DNA of 64,000 nucleotides from Vogesella aquatica. GTDB lineage: Bacteria > Pseudomonadota > Gammaproteobacteria > Burkholderiales > Chromobacteriaceae. The stretch spans positions 166,365 through 230,364 of the forward strand of contig NZ_JAQQLF010000005.1 in assembly GCF_028548455.1 (NCBI RefSeq), given 5' to 3'. The notes beneath the pieces are model-generated. The model saw nothing but the letters and a program-made list of their open reading frames with translations. It did not search any database and was not told the origin of the DNA. The translations under genes and the position numbers were made by a program. Of the stretch, positions 45,801-54,559 are shown piece after piece; positions within the stretch are counted from its first letter, which is position 1; each line of letters opens with the position of its first letter.

Positions 45801-46714
45801 GGCTGCAAGCAGCTGCGCTGACTCGCCGTGACGTTCCATCGGAACTCCAGAACGCGTTGCTTCCAGCGGGACTCACATTAGCTTCGGTACCTGAAGAAAT
45901 TATCTCTAGGCTGCCGGCCTCGATTCTCGAAGCGTGTGTGCATGTCTTCACTGGCCACCATCCCGTCATCTACTACGTTGGTGTCCACGGATCTAGAAAC
46001 ACAGCGTGGAACTCGGTGCTTCGTAGAATCGTACGCATGCCAGATCACAGCATGTTCGAGGTGGCATGGGAATGGCTGTCATTCATGGGCGAGGAAGAGG
46101 TACTGGCGGAAGTAGCGCATGCGCTGGGCGTCGCCCATGCAGAGCGCCTGGCCGGCCTGTTGCTTGAGCGCAAGCAGCACACGTCCGGCGAGTTCATGGC
46201 GGACGTCTGGAACGCGCTCTTCGGACTTCCCGTGAGCCAAGACGTGAAGTCAGATTGGCTTGCCCGGATGGCGGCACTCGCACCCAATGCTCTGAGTTCC
46301 TTAGAGGAGCACGAGAGTTGGATTCCTGAGTCGCATCGCAAAGAATTCCTGTCGCACTTCGAAAGCGACGGTACACTGCGTAAGCTAGCTGTGGCCATTC
46401 TGCGGGTGCTGGACGCCATTCAAGACGGAGATGACTCCGCTGAGCTGGAGGGGCTGGAAGACGAAAAGTCAGTCACCTCAAGCCTGTTGGTGCAATCCCA
46501 AATGCTGAAGCTAATCGAAATCATGATTGACAGACACCCCCCGAAGCACTGGCAATCATATGATATTGTTCTCAAGCTCATGCGCTTGGGCAAGCTCTCC
46601 GATGACGTCTTCAAGAAGAAGGTGCAGGAGCTTCGCTCACATGGTATCGAGCTGGCGTGGGATCGTCCAGCAAGGCGATGGCAGACCCCGACGAACTGGG
46701 AGGGGCGCTCCTGA
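42824..46714 (+). CDS. Avs-like STAND NTPase with N-terminal nuclease domain
   Basis: A 1296-residue protein in three parts. (1) Residues 1-165: a PD-(D/E)xK-like domain in the style of DUF4297/Cap4, with FQDHVCVLLAVL, IEPKDGEDALL (Asp42) and TVEVQVKG (Gln59, Lys61, a D..QxK arrangement). (2) About 250-520: a P-loop NTPase with Walker A LLTGPPRVGKT (about 279-286) and Walker B RAALVDDPLGG, as in STAND/nSTAND proteins. (3) About 550-1296: a long helical, repeat-like region expected to sense a trigger. This is the plan of Avs antiphage proteins, which detect phage proteins and cut DNA. Single gene, no partner needed. Function inferred from architecture. Confidence 0.75.
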   Translation: MSIEIIGQQKYRFQDHVCVLLAVLASGNPRASLQIEPKDGEDALLHATENGVTRTVEVQVKGATTAITHDVLADWLAHYPAHSDSGSLLERISNDSSRSVLFVASGRCNDAVAPHTVPLSVHTTQVPKGCVTNAVEHGMREGLHNYATGTSSTDSNLVKRRRANIGALLAVTPAASLKTALQRVLIAERIDESTVLRHIRVTLETVHRVVPDRVEEVIRRITDIVLSEKKTDVNILPQVDKVISWGSAVDPLVAVSYVSRGEEQTLLDRLSLDSALLLTGPPRVGKTFCARNLAYSLQKQGYSVRICTDISEAERYLTEPVVGNRAALVDDPLGGAHAADNAARELMLLGTLIPKLANGRRLIVSQAQDRLLQISRCQSVSAIRTGNLFWVEMSIGTNGFLGNLWNKLSTDYSVPPSLGTLVAEAIEAGQLDLEPGCLVYLAANHDRIGADPQLADVISHARQDSRSLGDALREEQLAPLMSALAIASTPSLRSAELELAFVLDDKRSDCPGESNVKGTMSSWPSEVSTTPPAPPPSYVPLPALSAQQRDDLDRLELRRMVSRASKRYTFSHPFYRASAESLVDAATTRSMESALSTLERALFTLDADVSRAAATNLGWVYRNLNTEDGRQGVFSLAVRGLHSIFPAVRDLCFEFVVRRLQTLSVEHQAKMPDWVRCVTIMELSYVEWTEDGQPRIPSATFEDYLEVDPFPASVPLAEVEDALVLLDSERPETLSAQDAARAVMFLQESPGRLTLQMASRLLSFDISMIRAPVARLWLSSPRDGDQLLLQRIFNEQHPAVTKAAYKGVLKAWPVCSEPRRAALISGLQMMADSPISAAVLIDSLVAITRKEYGGSETPWPVLEALMPLVLRQLPLGASFRDERLYYVMNDAIGNMSHESLMEIIDHWIALVHQYALSRVPSDYMLGVTNILIAGVSSETSERGVRIERLLAVPGTASRIRVVSDLVDNWDNLKDVERARILQHLTTADLDVVWLQAAALTRRDVPSELQNALLPAGLTLASVPEEIISRLPASILEACVHVFTGHHPVIYYVGVHGSRNTAWNSVLRRIVRMPDHSMFEVAWEWLSFMGEEEVLAEVAHALGVAHAERLAGLLLERKQHTSGEFMADVWNALFGLPVSQDVKSDWLARMAALAPNALSSLEEHESWIPESHRKEFLSHFESDGTLRKLAVAILRVLDAIQDGDDSAELEGLEDEKSVTSSLLVQSQMLKLIEIMIDRHPPKHWQSYDIVLKLMRLGKLSDDVFKKKVQELRSHGIELAWDRPARRWQTPTNWEGRS

Positions 46715-46956
46715 ATCGACCCTGAAGGCGCCACTAGCATCAATACCCGCGCTGCGTGTGGCGGACCTTCGCAAGCTCGCTGTATGGAACGGGAACTGGG
46801 TTACTTCGGCCCGCGATAGCACCGCTGTAACCTCTACTTTCAAGTAGGCACTCGATCCGTTCCCACAACCTGGCCCATGTGACCTCCTCCCAAAAAATGG
46901 CCGCTTGTCTTATGTAGACGCGGGGCGATTCTGATCTGTCCCGTTCCCCGTGGACA
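46715..46956. other. Gene-free interval with IS-end relics
   Basis: It contains TAGACGCGGGGCGATTC (46,914-46,930), like the right end of the IS3 element at 39.9 kb, and TCTGTCCCG..CCCC.TGGACA (about 46,935-46,956), the left inverted repeat of a broken element whose other end is at 48,050-48,071. No gene. Confidence 0.55.
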
Positions 46957-47992
46957 GGCTTTGTTGCACAAATCAGGGCTTGCGCCTGTCCGGTAGAATG
47001 ACCGCATGAGCAAGCCCCTCCCTCCCAAGTACCAAACTATCAACTGGCAGACCTACAACCACGCCCTCAAGCAGCGAGGGCAGTTCCTTCTCTGGCTCGA
47101 CAAGGATATGAACTGGCAGGCTCCGTCCACTGGTAAGCGCGGACGGCAGCCCACTTTCTCTGATGCTGCCATCCAGTTCTGTCTCACCATCAAATGCCTC
47201 TTTGGTCTGGCATTACGCCAGGCCACAGGCATGGTCGAAAGCATGTTGCGTTTGGCTGGACTTGACTGGGCCGTTCCTGACTTCAGCACGCTTTCCCGCC
47301 GCCAGAAAGACCTGCAGGTGCGCATTCCGGTGCAGAGGAAACAGGGCTGTCTGCATCTGCTGGTGGATAGCACCGGTATCAAGATGATGGGTGAAGGCGA
47401 GTGGAAGGTGAAGAAGCATGGTGCCGACTACCGCCGCCAATGGCGCAAACTGCATCTAGGAATTGATGCACAAACGCTGGAAATCCGGGCAATAGAAGTG
47501 ACCGACAATCGTACGGGCGATGCCACGATGCTGCCGGAGCTGCTGTCGCAAATACCACCGACCGAGAAGTTGATGACGGTGACCACGGATGGCGCATACG
47601 ACACGCGCTTGTGTCATGCCGCGATTGCGGATCGTGGTGCTGCGGCCATCATTCCTCCACGTCGAAACGGCCAGTTCTGGAAAGGGAATGCACCGGGGAA
47701 TCAGGCTCGCAACGAGTCGCTACGTTCGGTGAAGTATCTGGGACGCACGCTCTGGAAAAAGTGGAGTGGCTACCATCGGCGTAGCCTGGCCGAAACGAAG
47801 ATGCACTGCTTCAAGTTGCTGGCGGACCACGTCAAGTCACAAGACTTTGACCGACAGGTGGCGGAGCTTCAAATCTGTGCCGCGATTTTGAATCGCTTCA
47901 CAGCACTGGGCACGCCGCAAACGGTCCGCATGGGATAGATCTGTCCGGGGATTGGGGTAGCTCGACCTGCAGCTGATTTGTGCAACAAAGCC
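46957..47992 (+). mobile_element. IS5-family (IS903-like) insertion sequence, 1036 bp
   Basis: Terminal inverted repeats GGCTTTGTTGCACAAATC and complement, one intact transposase. The flanking bases do not show the nine-base direct repeat usual for this subgroup, which fits a deletion after insertion. Confidence 0.9.
47006..47938 (+). CDS. IS5-family transposase (IS903 type)
   Basis: A 310-residue DDE transposase, full length: LLVDSTGIKMMGEGEWK (first Asp), TTDGAYDTRLCHAAI (second Asp), and the C-terminal Y-(2)-R-(3)-E-(6)-K signature YHRRSLAETKMHCFK (Glu). Encoded within matching terminal repeats. Confidence 0.95.
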   Translation: MSKPLPPKYQTINWQTYNHALKQRGQFLLWLDKDMNWQAPSTGKRGRQPTFSDAAIQFCLTIKCLFGLALRQATGMVESMLRLAGLDWAVPDFSTLSRRQKDLQVRIPVQRKQGCLHLLVDSTGIKMMGEGEWKVKKHGADYRRQWRKLHLGIDAQTLEIRAIEVTDNRTGDATMLPELLSQIPPTEKLMTVTTDGAYDTRLCHAAIADRGAAAIIPPRRNGQFWKGNAPGNQARNESLRSVKYLGRTLWKKWSGYHRRSLAETKMHCFKLLADHVKSQDFDRQVAELQICAAILNRFTALGTPQTVRMG

Positions 47993-48071
47993 TATTTGAC
48001 CCCGGTTGAATTCGAACGCCGTCGTTCAGTGCTTAGTGCTTAACCCGCTGTCCATGGGGAGCGGGACAGAC

Positions 48072-48174
48072 CAAACAGCTATTCAAGGGCATTGCCATAG
48101 ACTTTGCCAAAGACGCCGCCAAGTCCGCCGGTGGCACGGTGCTGGCCGTGGTTAAGGGGCAGTTGGGCCTGTGA
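48072..48174 (+). pseudogene. 3' fragment of an unidentified gene
   Basis: Immediately after the IS3 right repeat an open frame gives TKQLFKGIAIDFAKDAAKSA and a further 14 residues to a TGA. It was probably cut off from its 5' part by the insertion. Its end overlaps the convergent binding-protein gene. Source protein not recognised. Confidence 0.45.
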
Positions 48175-48964
48175 GAAGCCCCCAGGGTTGGGACGCGTAT
48201 TTGCGCACCAGCTCGGGCAGGCGCTCCTTGCGCAGCTTGCCGATGTGTGCCCACAGCTTTTCGGCCAGAGCCGGGTTGCGCTCCACAAACTGGTGGCTCA
48301 GCATCAGGTAGTAAGGCTTTCTCTGCCAAGGGATTGGCACTTTTTCCACGCCTTGCAAACGCATGTGCTCGATGTAGCCATCGGCCACGTCTTCCTGCAT
48401 GGCAAACGCGGCAATGCGGCCGAGCAGCAGCTTTTGGAAGTTCTGCTCCATGGTTTTGGCGTGTTCTGTGGGCAGGCCTGCCTTGGTCAGCATGGCGCCC
48501 ACCGAGAAGGTGGTGTTGTAACCAATGGCCCGCCCCTCCAGCCCGCGCATGGTGCTGCCATCCCACTGAAACGGCGAGCCCTTGCGCTTGTAGAACACAT
48601 ACGACAAGCTCAGCAGCCGGGCTGACTCATCGGGTTTTCCGTCCTTGAAGGGGTAGCTGCCGAACTCCTGCCGCTCTGGCACAAATGAAAACATGAAGGC
48701 GCCGTCCACCTCGCCCGCTTGCATGCTCTTGAAGCCCCGTAGCTGCGGCGCGCGCTGCAGCACCACCTCCAAGCCCATATCGCGCCCGGCCTGCTGCAGC
48801 ATCTCCACCATGGCGCCGGGCGCCTCCGGCACCTCGGGCCCATTGCCCATCTGGTAGGGCGCGACCTCAATGTCGGAATACATCAGCCGCAGCTTCTGTT
48901 GCCCCCAGGCCGGGGCAGCAGCCGCAAGCGCAAACAGCAATGGCAGGAATGCAAGATATCTCAT
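48152..48964 (-). CDS. Periplasmic solute-binding protein (bacterial family 3-like)
   Basis: A 270-residue exported protein with a signal peptide (cleavage near AWG/Q). The pattern LRLMYSDIEVAPYQMGNG, GAMVEMLQQAGRDMGLEVVLQRAPQLRGFKSMQAGEVDGAFMFSF is that of amino-acid-type extracellular binding proteins. No permease genes are adjacent, so it may serve a chemoreceptor or be an orphan. The start at 48,964 is chosen for its signal peptide; the longer frame reads into non-coding sequence. Confidence 0.75.
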   Translation of the reverse strand: MRYLAFLPLLFALAAAAPAWGQQKLRLMYSDIEVAPYQMGNGPEVPEAPGAMVEMLQQAGRDMGLEVVLQRAPQLRGFKSMQAGEVDGAFMFSFVPERQEFGSYPFKDGKPDESARLLSLSYVFYKRKGSPFQWDGSTMRGLEGRAIGYNTTFSVGAMLTKAGLPTEHAKTMEQNFQKLLLGRIAAFAMQEDVADGYIEHMRLQGVEKVPIPWQRKPYYLMLSHQFVERNPALAEKLWAHIGKLRKERLPELVRKYASQPWGLLTGPTAP

Positions 48965-49058
48965 TGTTGGGTATCGTTGGGTATTGGTAGGCTTGCTCAC
49001 TACTAGTATGGATACAATAGCGCAGGCGTCAATAGGCGCCCACGTCAGCCAGACACCG

Positions 49059-49466
49059 CTAGCCCACCAGCGGCAGGTAGATGTCCAGCAGCCAATCAGC
49101 CGACGCCGTATCGCGCGGGTTGTGCAGGTAGTCCTCAAACACCTGCGGGTTGGCCGCCTCGTGGCCCAACTGCACCAGCCACTGACCATAGAGCCAACGG
49201 TAGGTCGCGCACATGGCGGCATAGGGCCCACGGTAGCGCATCACCGCGCACAGGCCGCCACCCAGCGTAAAGGGCTCCAGCGGCGGGGCCTGTGGGCCAC
49301 GGTGGCTCGGCGGCAGGTTCAGCCCGGCGCGGCAGTGGAGTTACGCTTCGGGCAAGGCATAGGGGTCGTCGTAGTACACCGCTATCCAGCGTGTGTCTGC
49401 CCGCATCAGGCCTTGGGTCTGCATGGCCATGTAGGCCTGGGCATAGGCCGTGCCCACGCGCATGTG
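49059..49466 (-). pseudogene. GyrI-like effector domain of an AraC-type regulator, broken
   Basis: The frame reads VGTAYAQAYMAMQTQGL...WIAVYYDDPYALPEA, then TAA (49,341-49,343), then GLNLPPSHRGP, CAVMRYRGPYAAMCATYRWLYGQW and DIYLPLVG at the end. This is the C-terminal GyrI/SbmC-like domain found after AraC-type DNA-binding domains. It is cut on its 5' side by the IS3 element and interrupted by the stop codon, so it is not functional. Confidence 0.7.
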
Positions 49467-49499
49467 TAATGACCCAGCCCTCTCTGCAGGTCAGCTTAC

Positions 49500-50290
49500 T
49501 AATTGATACGCCATCGCCGGCGTCTTCATCCCCAAAGCCTAGTGCGGGCGTCGGTGGTTGTAGAACCCGATCCAGTCTGCAATTACCCGGCTGGCGTGCG
49601 CCAGGCTTTCAAAGCGGTGCCGATGCGCGCATTGCTTTTTCAAGATGCTGATCACCCGTTCCACCATCTCGTTCTGCTCCGGCGTGTACGGTGTGATGAA
49701 CTCCTGCTGCAGACAGTAGCTCTTCACCAGCGCGGTGTAGCTGCGGTTTATAAATACCAAACTGCGCAGAAGGACGCGTTGCGGCACCCGGTCCAAGCAG
49801 CCAGAGTGGCTGATCAGCGCGTGCTCCAGAGCCGATACGACCGTTTTGGACTTGCCACTGCGCGACAGATGCCAGCCCAGTAGCTCGCGGGTGCAGCAGT
49901 CAATCACCAAGGCCAAATGGCACCAGCCATCCTTCCCCGCCCAGATGCGGCATAGATCGGTGGCCCAGCGTTGGTTAGGCTCGGCCGCCACCGATGGCTG
50001 GGCTTACACGCTCGGGCGGAAGCCGACTGGCCGCTTCTTCACCTGCCAGCCTTTGAGCTGGAAGATGCTCTGCACGGTGTTTTTGTTCATGCCCAACAGG
50101 CCTGACACGGTGCAGTAGCCGAAGGAAGAGTTCTCTTCAATCATCTCTTTGATGAGCTCGACCAGCTGATGCTGCATCTTGGGCGCGGTCTTTTGCGGGC
50201 GGTAGTACAGCGTGCGACGTGGCACACCGAACTAGCGGCACAGCTTGCTGATGGGCACCTGGATGCCGTCGTCTGCCAGTCCCTGCCGGA
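49500..50290 (-). pseudogene. IS3-family transposase OrfB with three nonsense codons
   Basis: Reading one frame gives SKLCR-stop-FGVPRRTLYYRP, then KRPVGFRPSV-stop (TAA at 50,004-50,006)-AQPSVAAEPNQRWATDLCRI, then YNHRRPH-stop-ALGMKTPAMAYQLVS. DDE residues remain (ATDLC, the aspartate region, EMVERVISILKK). All three stops could arise by single G:C to A:T changes. Confidence 0.8.
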
Positions 50291-50299
50291 CGAGGTGAA

Positions 50300-50542
50300 C
50301 TACTTGTCATCCTCGCCCAGCAGAGACTGCAGCTTTTTTCGGGTGCGCAGCTCCAGCATGGCTTCCTGCAGTTCTTTGAGCTGTTTTTCGTACTGCTCGC
50401 GGATGTCCATCGGCTTGGCACGCAGGGCGTTTTCCATATCGCGCTTGGCCTCATCGACCCAGGTTTCGATCTCGGAGGGGGCCAGGTCGAAGGCGCGGGA
50501 GGCTTCGGCCACCGTGCTCTTGCCTTGAATGATCTCCATCAC
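50300..50542 (-). CDS. IS3-family transposase OrfA
   Basis: An 80-residue helix-turn-helix protein (GKSTVAEASRAFDLAPSEIETW) with a coiled-coil C terminus (QYEKQLKELQEAMLELRTRKK). It appears intact, but its partner OrfB is broken. Confidence 0.75.
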   Translation of the reverse strand: MMEIIQGKSTVAEASRAFDLAPSEIETWVDEAKRDMENALRAKPMDIREQYEKQLKELQEAMLELRTRKKLQSLLGEDDK

Positions 50543-50701
50543 CAGCGCGGCTTTGCGCTTGGCGGTACAGCGTTTGATGTCTTATTCCATAGTCATACAA
50601 ATCACATGCTCCTGTGTGAATTATGACCTGTGCAGGTTTTGAGTGGGTCATTACAGGCAGGTTTACAAATAACGCCGGACAAGACCACAACCGGCCCATG
50701 T

Positions 50702-51964
50702 CTACACCACTGGCAACTCCCTCCAACAGGTCGTCCATCGTGGCGACCTTTTTTCTTGCCGCATCGCCCAGCCGCTATGCAGCTTCTCGCTGGCCAGGCG
50801 TAGCGTGCCGCGGCCGTATTCGCGGTTGATGTGGTCCATTACCGCCATCACCCTGCCCCGGCGCGGGTCGGGCGTGGGGGCGAACAGGTCGGGCTGCACA
50901 CGGTCGGCGGGGCCGATTTCCATTAGCACCACGCCGGCTTTCTTGTAGCTGTAGCCTGGGCGGTAGACGCGGCGCAGGCCGGCTAACGCAGCAGCGGTGA
51001 TGGTGGCGCTGTCGGATGAGGGGTGGATCAGCGGGTAGACTTCCCAGCCGGCGTACTGGGCATCCTGTTGGCGAAAGCGGTTGGTGCGGATGCTGACCGC
51101 CACCAGCCGGGCGTGGCTGTGCTGGCGGCGCAGCTTTTCGGCGGCGCGGCAGGCGTGGTGGCTGATGGCGCTGGCCAGGGTGTCGAAGTCGTGCACCAGC
51201 TCGGCAAAGCTGCGGCTGGCGATGATCTGCTGCTTGGCTGGCGCCACATCTTCCAGCGCCAGGCAGCTGATGCCGTTCAGCTCGGCCACGGTGCGCTCGA
51301 CTACCACGTTGAACTGGCGTTTGATGTCGCGCGGGTCGGCGTGCTTCAGGTCCAGCGCGCTGTGAATGCCCATGGCGGCCAACCTTTCCGCGATGCGGCG
51401 CCCTATTCCCCATACCTCGCCCACCGCGATGCGCGCCATCAGCTTATCTTGCCATTCCGGCGTCAGCCAGTGCCAGGCGAACACACCTTGCGCGCGCGGG
51501 TAGACCTTGCCCACGTGGTTGGCCAGCTTGGCCAGCGTCTTGCTGGGGCCGATACCGACACAGGTGGGGATGCCTACCCGTTGCAGTACGTCGGCGCGCA
51601 GCCGGGTAGCGTGCTCGCGCAGGTCGGGGATGCCGTCCAGCGTGATGAAGGACTCGTCCACGCTGTACACCTCCTGGTCGATACCCCAGCGGCCGATCAC
51701 CTGCATCATGCGCTGGCTCATGTCGCCGTACAGCGCGTAGTTGGAGCTGAACACCGCCACGTCGTGTTTTTGGCACAGGTGGCGGATTTCGAAGAACGGC
51801 ACAAAGCCCTTGATGCCCAGCGCCTTGGCCTCGGCGCTGCGCGCCACCACGCAGCCATCGTTGTTGCTGAGCACCACGATGGGCTTGCCGATCAGGTCGG
51901 GGCGGAACACGCCCTCGCAGCTGGCGTAAAAGCTGTTGCCGTCCACCAGGGCAAACAGCGGCAT
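50702..51964 (-). CDS. umuC: Y-family DNA polymerase V catalytic subunit UmuC
   Basis: A 420-residue translesion polymerase (E. coli UmuC 422). Metal residues: Asp in [14 protein letters not shown] and the pair in [10 protein letters not shown]. Little-finger domain and C terminus are complete. It acts with cleaved UmuD to copy past damage. Preceded by umuD with a 2-base gap. The IS3 element begins only 46 bases after its stop. Confidence 0.96.
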   Translation of the reverse strand: MPLFALVDGNSFYASCEGVFRPDLIGKPIVVLSNNDGCVVARSAEAKALGIKGFVPFFEIRHLCQKHDVAVFSSNYALYGDMSQRMMQVIGRWGIDQEVYSVDESFITLDGIPDLREHATRLRADVLQRVGIPTCVGIGPSKTLAKLANHVGKVYPRAQGVFAWHWLTPEWQDKLMARIAVGEVWGIGRRIAERLAAMGIHSALDLKHADPRDIKRQFNVVVERTVAELNGISCLALEDVAPAKQQIIASRSFAELVHDFDTLASAISHHACRAAEKLRRQHSHARLVAVSIRTNRFRQQDAQYAGWEVYPLIHPSSDSATITAAALAGLRRVYRPGYSYKKAGVVLMEIGPADRVQPDLFAPTPDPRRGRVMAVMDHINREYGRGTLRLASEKLHSGWAMRQEKRSPRWTTCWRELPVV

Positions 51965-51966
51965 GG

Positions 51967-52392
51967 CTAGCAGAACTGCTTGATGCAGGACTTGATCACG
52001 CCCCAGATCTGCAGCTCCTGGCCGTCGTGCAGCTCGATGGGCTGGTAATGGGGGTTTTCCGGGATCAGCGCCACGCGGGTACCGCGCCGGTACAGGCGTT
52101 TGACGGTGAACTCGCCGTCCACGATGGCCAGCACGATCATGCCGTGCGCCGGGTTGATGCTGCGGTCCACGATCAGGATGTCGCCGGTACCGATGCCCGC
52201 CCCGCTCATGCTGTCGCCGCGCACCCGCACCATGAAGGTGGCGGCCGGGTCGGACACCAGTAGCTCCACCAGGTCGAGCTTGGCTTCCAGATAGTCATCG
52301 GCCGGCGACGGGAAACCGGCCGGCACGCGGCTACAGAACAGGGGCAGCAACAGCTGCGGCCGACTGGCGGCCTGGTACGGGATGGGGATCAT
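51967..52392 (-). CDS. umuD: UmuD, SOS mutagenesis protein
   Basis: A 141-residue protein related to LexA. Self-cleavage site in [12 protein letters not shown] (Ala-Gly). Catalytic serine in [10 protein letters not shown] and lysine in [10 protein letters not shown]. Cleaved UmuD joins UmuC to form DNA polymerase V. AGGAG precedes the start; an 18-residue longer frame begins inside the operator region and is not preferred. Confidence 0.95.
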   Translation of the reverse strand: MIPIPYQAASRPQLLLPLFCSRVPAGFPSPADDYLEAKLDLVELLVSDPAATFMVRVRGDSMSGAGIGTGDILIVDRSINPAHGMIVLAIVDGEFTVKRLYRRGTRVALIPENPHYQPIELHDGQELQIWGVIKSCIKQFC

Positions 52393-52414
52393 GACGGCAC
52401 TCCTTGCTGGGGAT

Positions 52415-52434
52415 TTGATTATGTACAAAATCAA
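52415..52434. promoter_or_regulatory. Inverted repeat upstream of umuDC, possible SOS operator
   Basis: TTGATT-N8-AATCAA around TGTACA, 23 bases upstream of umuD. It differs from the E. coli LexA consensus CTG-N10-CAG. Its position suggests damage control. Confidence 0.4.
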
Positions 52435-52675
52435 AAAGCGCACCAAGTAGCCAATTGAAATTTATTGAAAGTGAGAGGAAAGATTGCTGTAGCATGCAAA
52501 CGTGATCATCCAGAACGCTAGTCTCACACGCATCCCTTCATTTTGCATTAAATGCATGAAAACGATTCTTCTTTGCAAAAATTGCAGTCCTGAAAAATAA
52601 CCCTATCCACTTGATAGATATATTTACTTCGCAGCATCTATATTCTACAAACGAAGCATGTGAGAGGAGCACACG

Positions 52676-54283
52676 ATGTTGATATCTACCCGAATGAAAC
52701 TGCAAGCCGTTTTCACTTGCATTATCTTCCTTGCGATGGCGGCACTGAGCTTAATCCAGATAGACAAGCTCATCAAAAGTGCTTACGACACATCAGACAA
52801 CATTGTGCCAAGCATCGAGCTGATCAATGATGCTTACAGTGAGTTTTTGAGCCAGCGCACAGCAACGCTCATGTATCTCATCAATACAGACGCAAACAAT
52901 TCTACAAATATAAAATCGGCTTACGAGCAGGCCAAGAGCGCATCACAAAAAGCATTGAATGACTATGGACAGTACGTTTCAGATAGCAAAGATAAAGAAT
53001 TATTGGACACTGTTAAAAATGGCATGGCGAAGATGTCCACCATCTATGAATCTGCCATATTGACCTCCGATAAAAACAAAGAAGAAGCAGAAAAAATAAT
53101 AACAACCGCTAGGCCATATTTCATTGCAGTTCAGAAATCTGCAAAGGCACATATTCAATACAACAAAGACCTGGAACATCAGAATAAGCAAGATCTTAAA
53201 CAAGTATCAGAAACTACCACAACACTTTTGCTAGCAGTTGCTGTCATTGGCATGCTCATTATGGGAACAGTAATGTTTAATACTTACCGCCAAGTGGCGG
53301 GGAGTATTAAACAAGCAAGCGATGACTTTACGCACTTGACTGACAGCATGGATCTATCTATCAGATGCAAAGTTAAGCACAATGATGAAATTGGCAGTAT
53401 GCTACAGAAGTTCAATCTTTTTGCCGAAAAACTCCAAGGCAGCATTATTAGTATTAGAAAGTCCTCAGCAGCTTTGATTAGTGCATCGGAAGAGCTGTCA
53501 GACTCTGCAGCAAGTGTCTCCAGAAGCTCGGTTACTCAAAGCGAATCAGCTAATTCTATGGCTGCGGCGTTAGAGCAAATAACTGTGAGCATGAGCCATG
53601 TTGCTAGCCGAACGGCAGATGCCGATCGCTTGGCTAGACAAACAGAAGAAGAGGCTAGCACCGGACAAACTGTCATCGAAAAAGCCACCGAAACCATCAA
53701 TGAAATTTCCGGCTCGGTTGAAAAGGTTTCAAGCAACATGGGCTCCCTCTCCAGCCAAGCCTCTGCCATCAGTACCGTCGTGAATGTCATCAAGGATGTT
53801 GCTGATCAAACCAACCTGCTGGCACTCAATGCTGCCATTGAAGCGGCTCGAGCTGGGGAGCAAGGTCGAGGATTTGCAGTGGTTGCGGACGAAGTAAGAA
53901 AACTCGCAGAACGAACAGCACAGTCCACTACCGAAATTAACACGATGGTCAGTGCAATACAGTCGAGCTCAACCCAGGCGACGTCTGGGGTTGTTTTGGC
54001 AGTTGATAGTGTCAAAGCAGGCGTTACCGCTGCTGAATCAGCAATGGAAACGATCAAGGCTATCTCCAGTACGGCTTCGCAAAATCAAGAGCTAGTTGGC
54101 GAAATTGCCAATGCCATGAGGGAGCAAAGCAATGCAGCCACCAGTATTTCTCAGCAAGTAGAAGCAGTAGCGCAAATGAGTGAGCAGAATGTTGCTGCAG
54201 CAAGCAACGTGTCAGATCTCGCCAAAAATTTGTTTGTGATTGCAAAGCAAATGCAGAGCGAGCTAGAGACCTACAAAGCCTGA
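52676..54283 (+). CDS. Methyl-accepting chemotaxis protein
   Basis: A 535-residue chemoreceptor with two membrane helices (about 10-30 and 181-205), a helical four-helix-bundle periplasmic domain, a HAMP domain and a signalling tip with the conserved sequence [47 protein letters not shown] precedes the start. AT-richer than core genes. No other chemotaxis genes nearby. Ligand unknown. Confidence 0.95.
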   Translation: MLISTRMKLQAVFTCIIFLAMAALSLIQIDKLIKSAYDTSDNIVPSIELINDAYSEFLSQRTATLMYLINTDANNSTNIKSAYEQAKSASQKALNDYGQYVSDSKDKELLDTVKNGMAKMSTIYESAILTSDKNKEEAEKIITTARPYFIAVQKSAKAHIQYNKDLEHQNKQDLKQVSETTTTLLLAVAVIGMLIMGTVMFNTYRQVAGSIKQASDDFTHLTDSMDLSIRCKVKHNDEIGSMLQKFNLFAEKLQGSIISIRKSSAALISASEELSDSAASVSRSSVTQSESANSMAAALEQITVSMSHVASRTADADRLARQTEEEASTGQTVIEKATETINEISGSVEKVSSNMGSLSSQASAISTVVNVIKDVADQTNLLALNAAIEAARAGEQGRGFAVVADEVRKLAERTAQSTTEINTMVSAIQSSSTQATSGVVLAVDSVKAGVTAAESAMETIKAISSTASQNQELVGEIANAMREQSNAATSISQQVEAVAQMSEQNVAAASNVSDLAKNLFVIAKQMQSELETYKA

Positions 54284-54337
54284 TATTCCGAGTAGAAGAG
54301 GCAGCCAGGTACCGCTTTTTGCATGGAGGTCTGTCCC

Positions 54338-54505
54338 TTACAACAAACTCGGTATCTTTCCCTTGGCCACCGGCCTGATGTATCTCGCAAGCATCAGGTC
54401 GCTGGTATGCCCGGTCTGCTCTCGTATCTGCCACGGCTGCAAGCCGGCGATGGCTGCTTGAGTGCAGTAACCGACCCGCAAGCTGTGGACACTCACTTGG
54501 CTGGG
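54338..54505 (-). pseudogene. 3' end of a tyrosine recombinase (integrase)
   Basis: The minus-strand frame reads VSVHSLRVGYCTQAAIAG, QIREQTGHTSDLMLARYIRP, then KGKIPSLL and a stop. The catalytic Arg (HSLR), His (GHTS) and nucleophile Tyr (ARYI) are all present. The N-terminal part is missing because the IS3 element begins at the fragment's 5' side. Confidence 0.75.
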
Positions 54506-54559
54506 TAGACTGACCCGACTCCTGTAGGCAATCCGGCCCTATGATTTGAGCATAGGAGG

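Larger units (their letters stand above)
46935..48071. mobile_element. Broken IS3-type element carrying an inserted IS5 element
   Basis: A 22-bp inverted repeat with two mismatches (TCTGTCCCGTTCCCCGTGGACA and the complement of TGTCCATGGGGAGCGGGACAGA) brackets the IS5 copy. Between the IS5 copy and the right repeat only the OrfB C terminus remains (LTPVEFERRRSVLSA, stop), in frame from 47,993. The rest of this IS3 element has been lost. Confidence 0.65.
49465..50655 (-). mobile_element. IS3-family insertion sequence, degenerate, 1191 bp
   Basis: Ends TGTAATGACCCA and its complement. OrfA intact, OrfB interrupted by several stops. No direct repeat flanks it. Inserted between umuC and the AraC-type pseudogene. 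Confidence 0.85.

Noticed and set aside
52415..52434. Standard E. coli-type LexA box upstream of umuDC
   Set aside because: The CTG-N10-CAG pattern is absent. Only a different inverted repeat is present, reported with low confidence.
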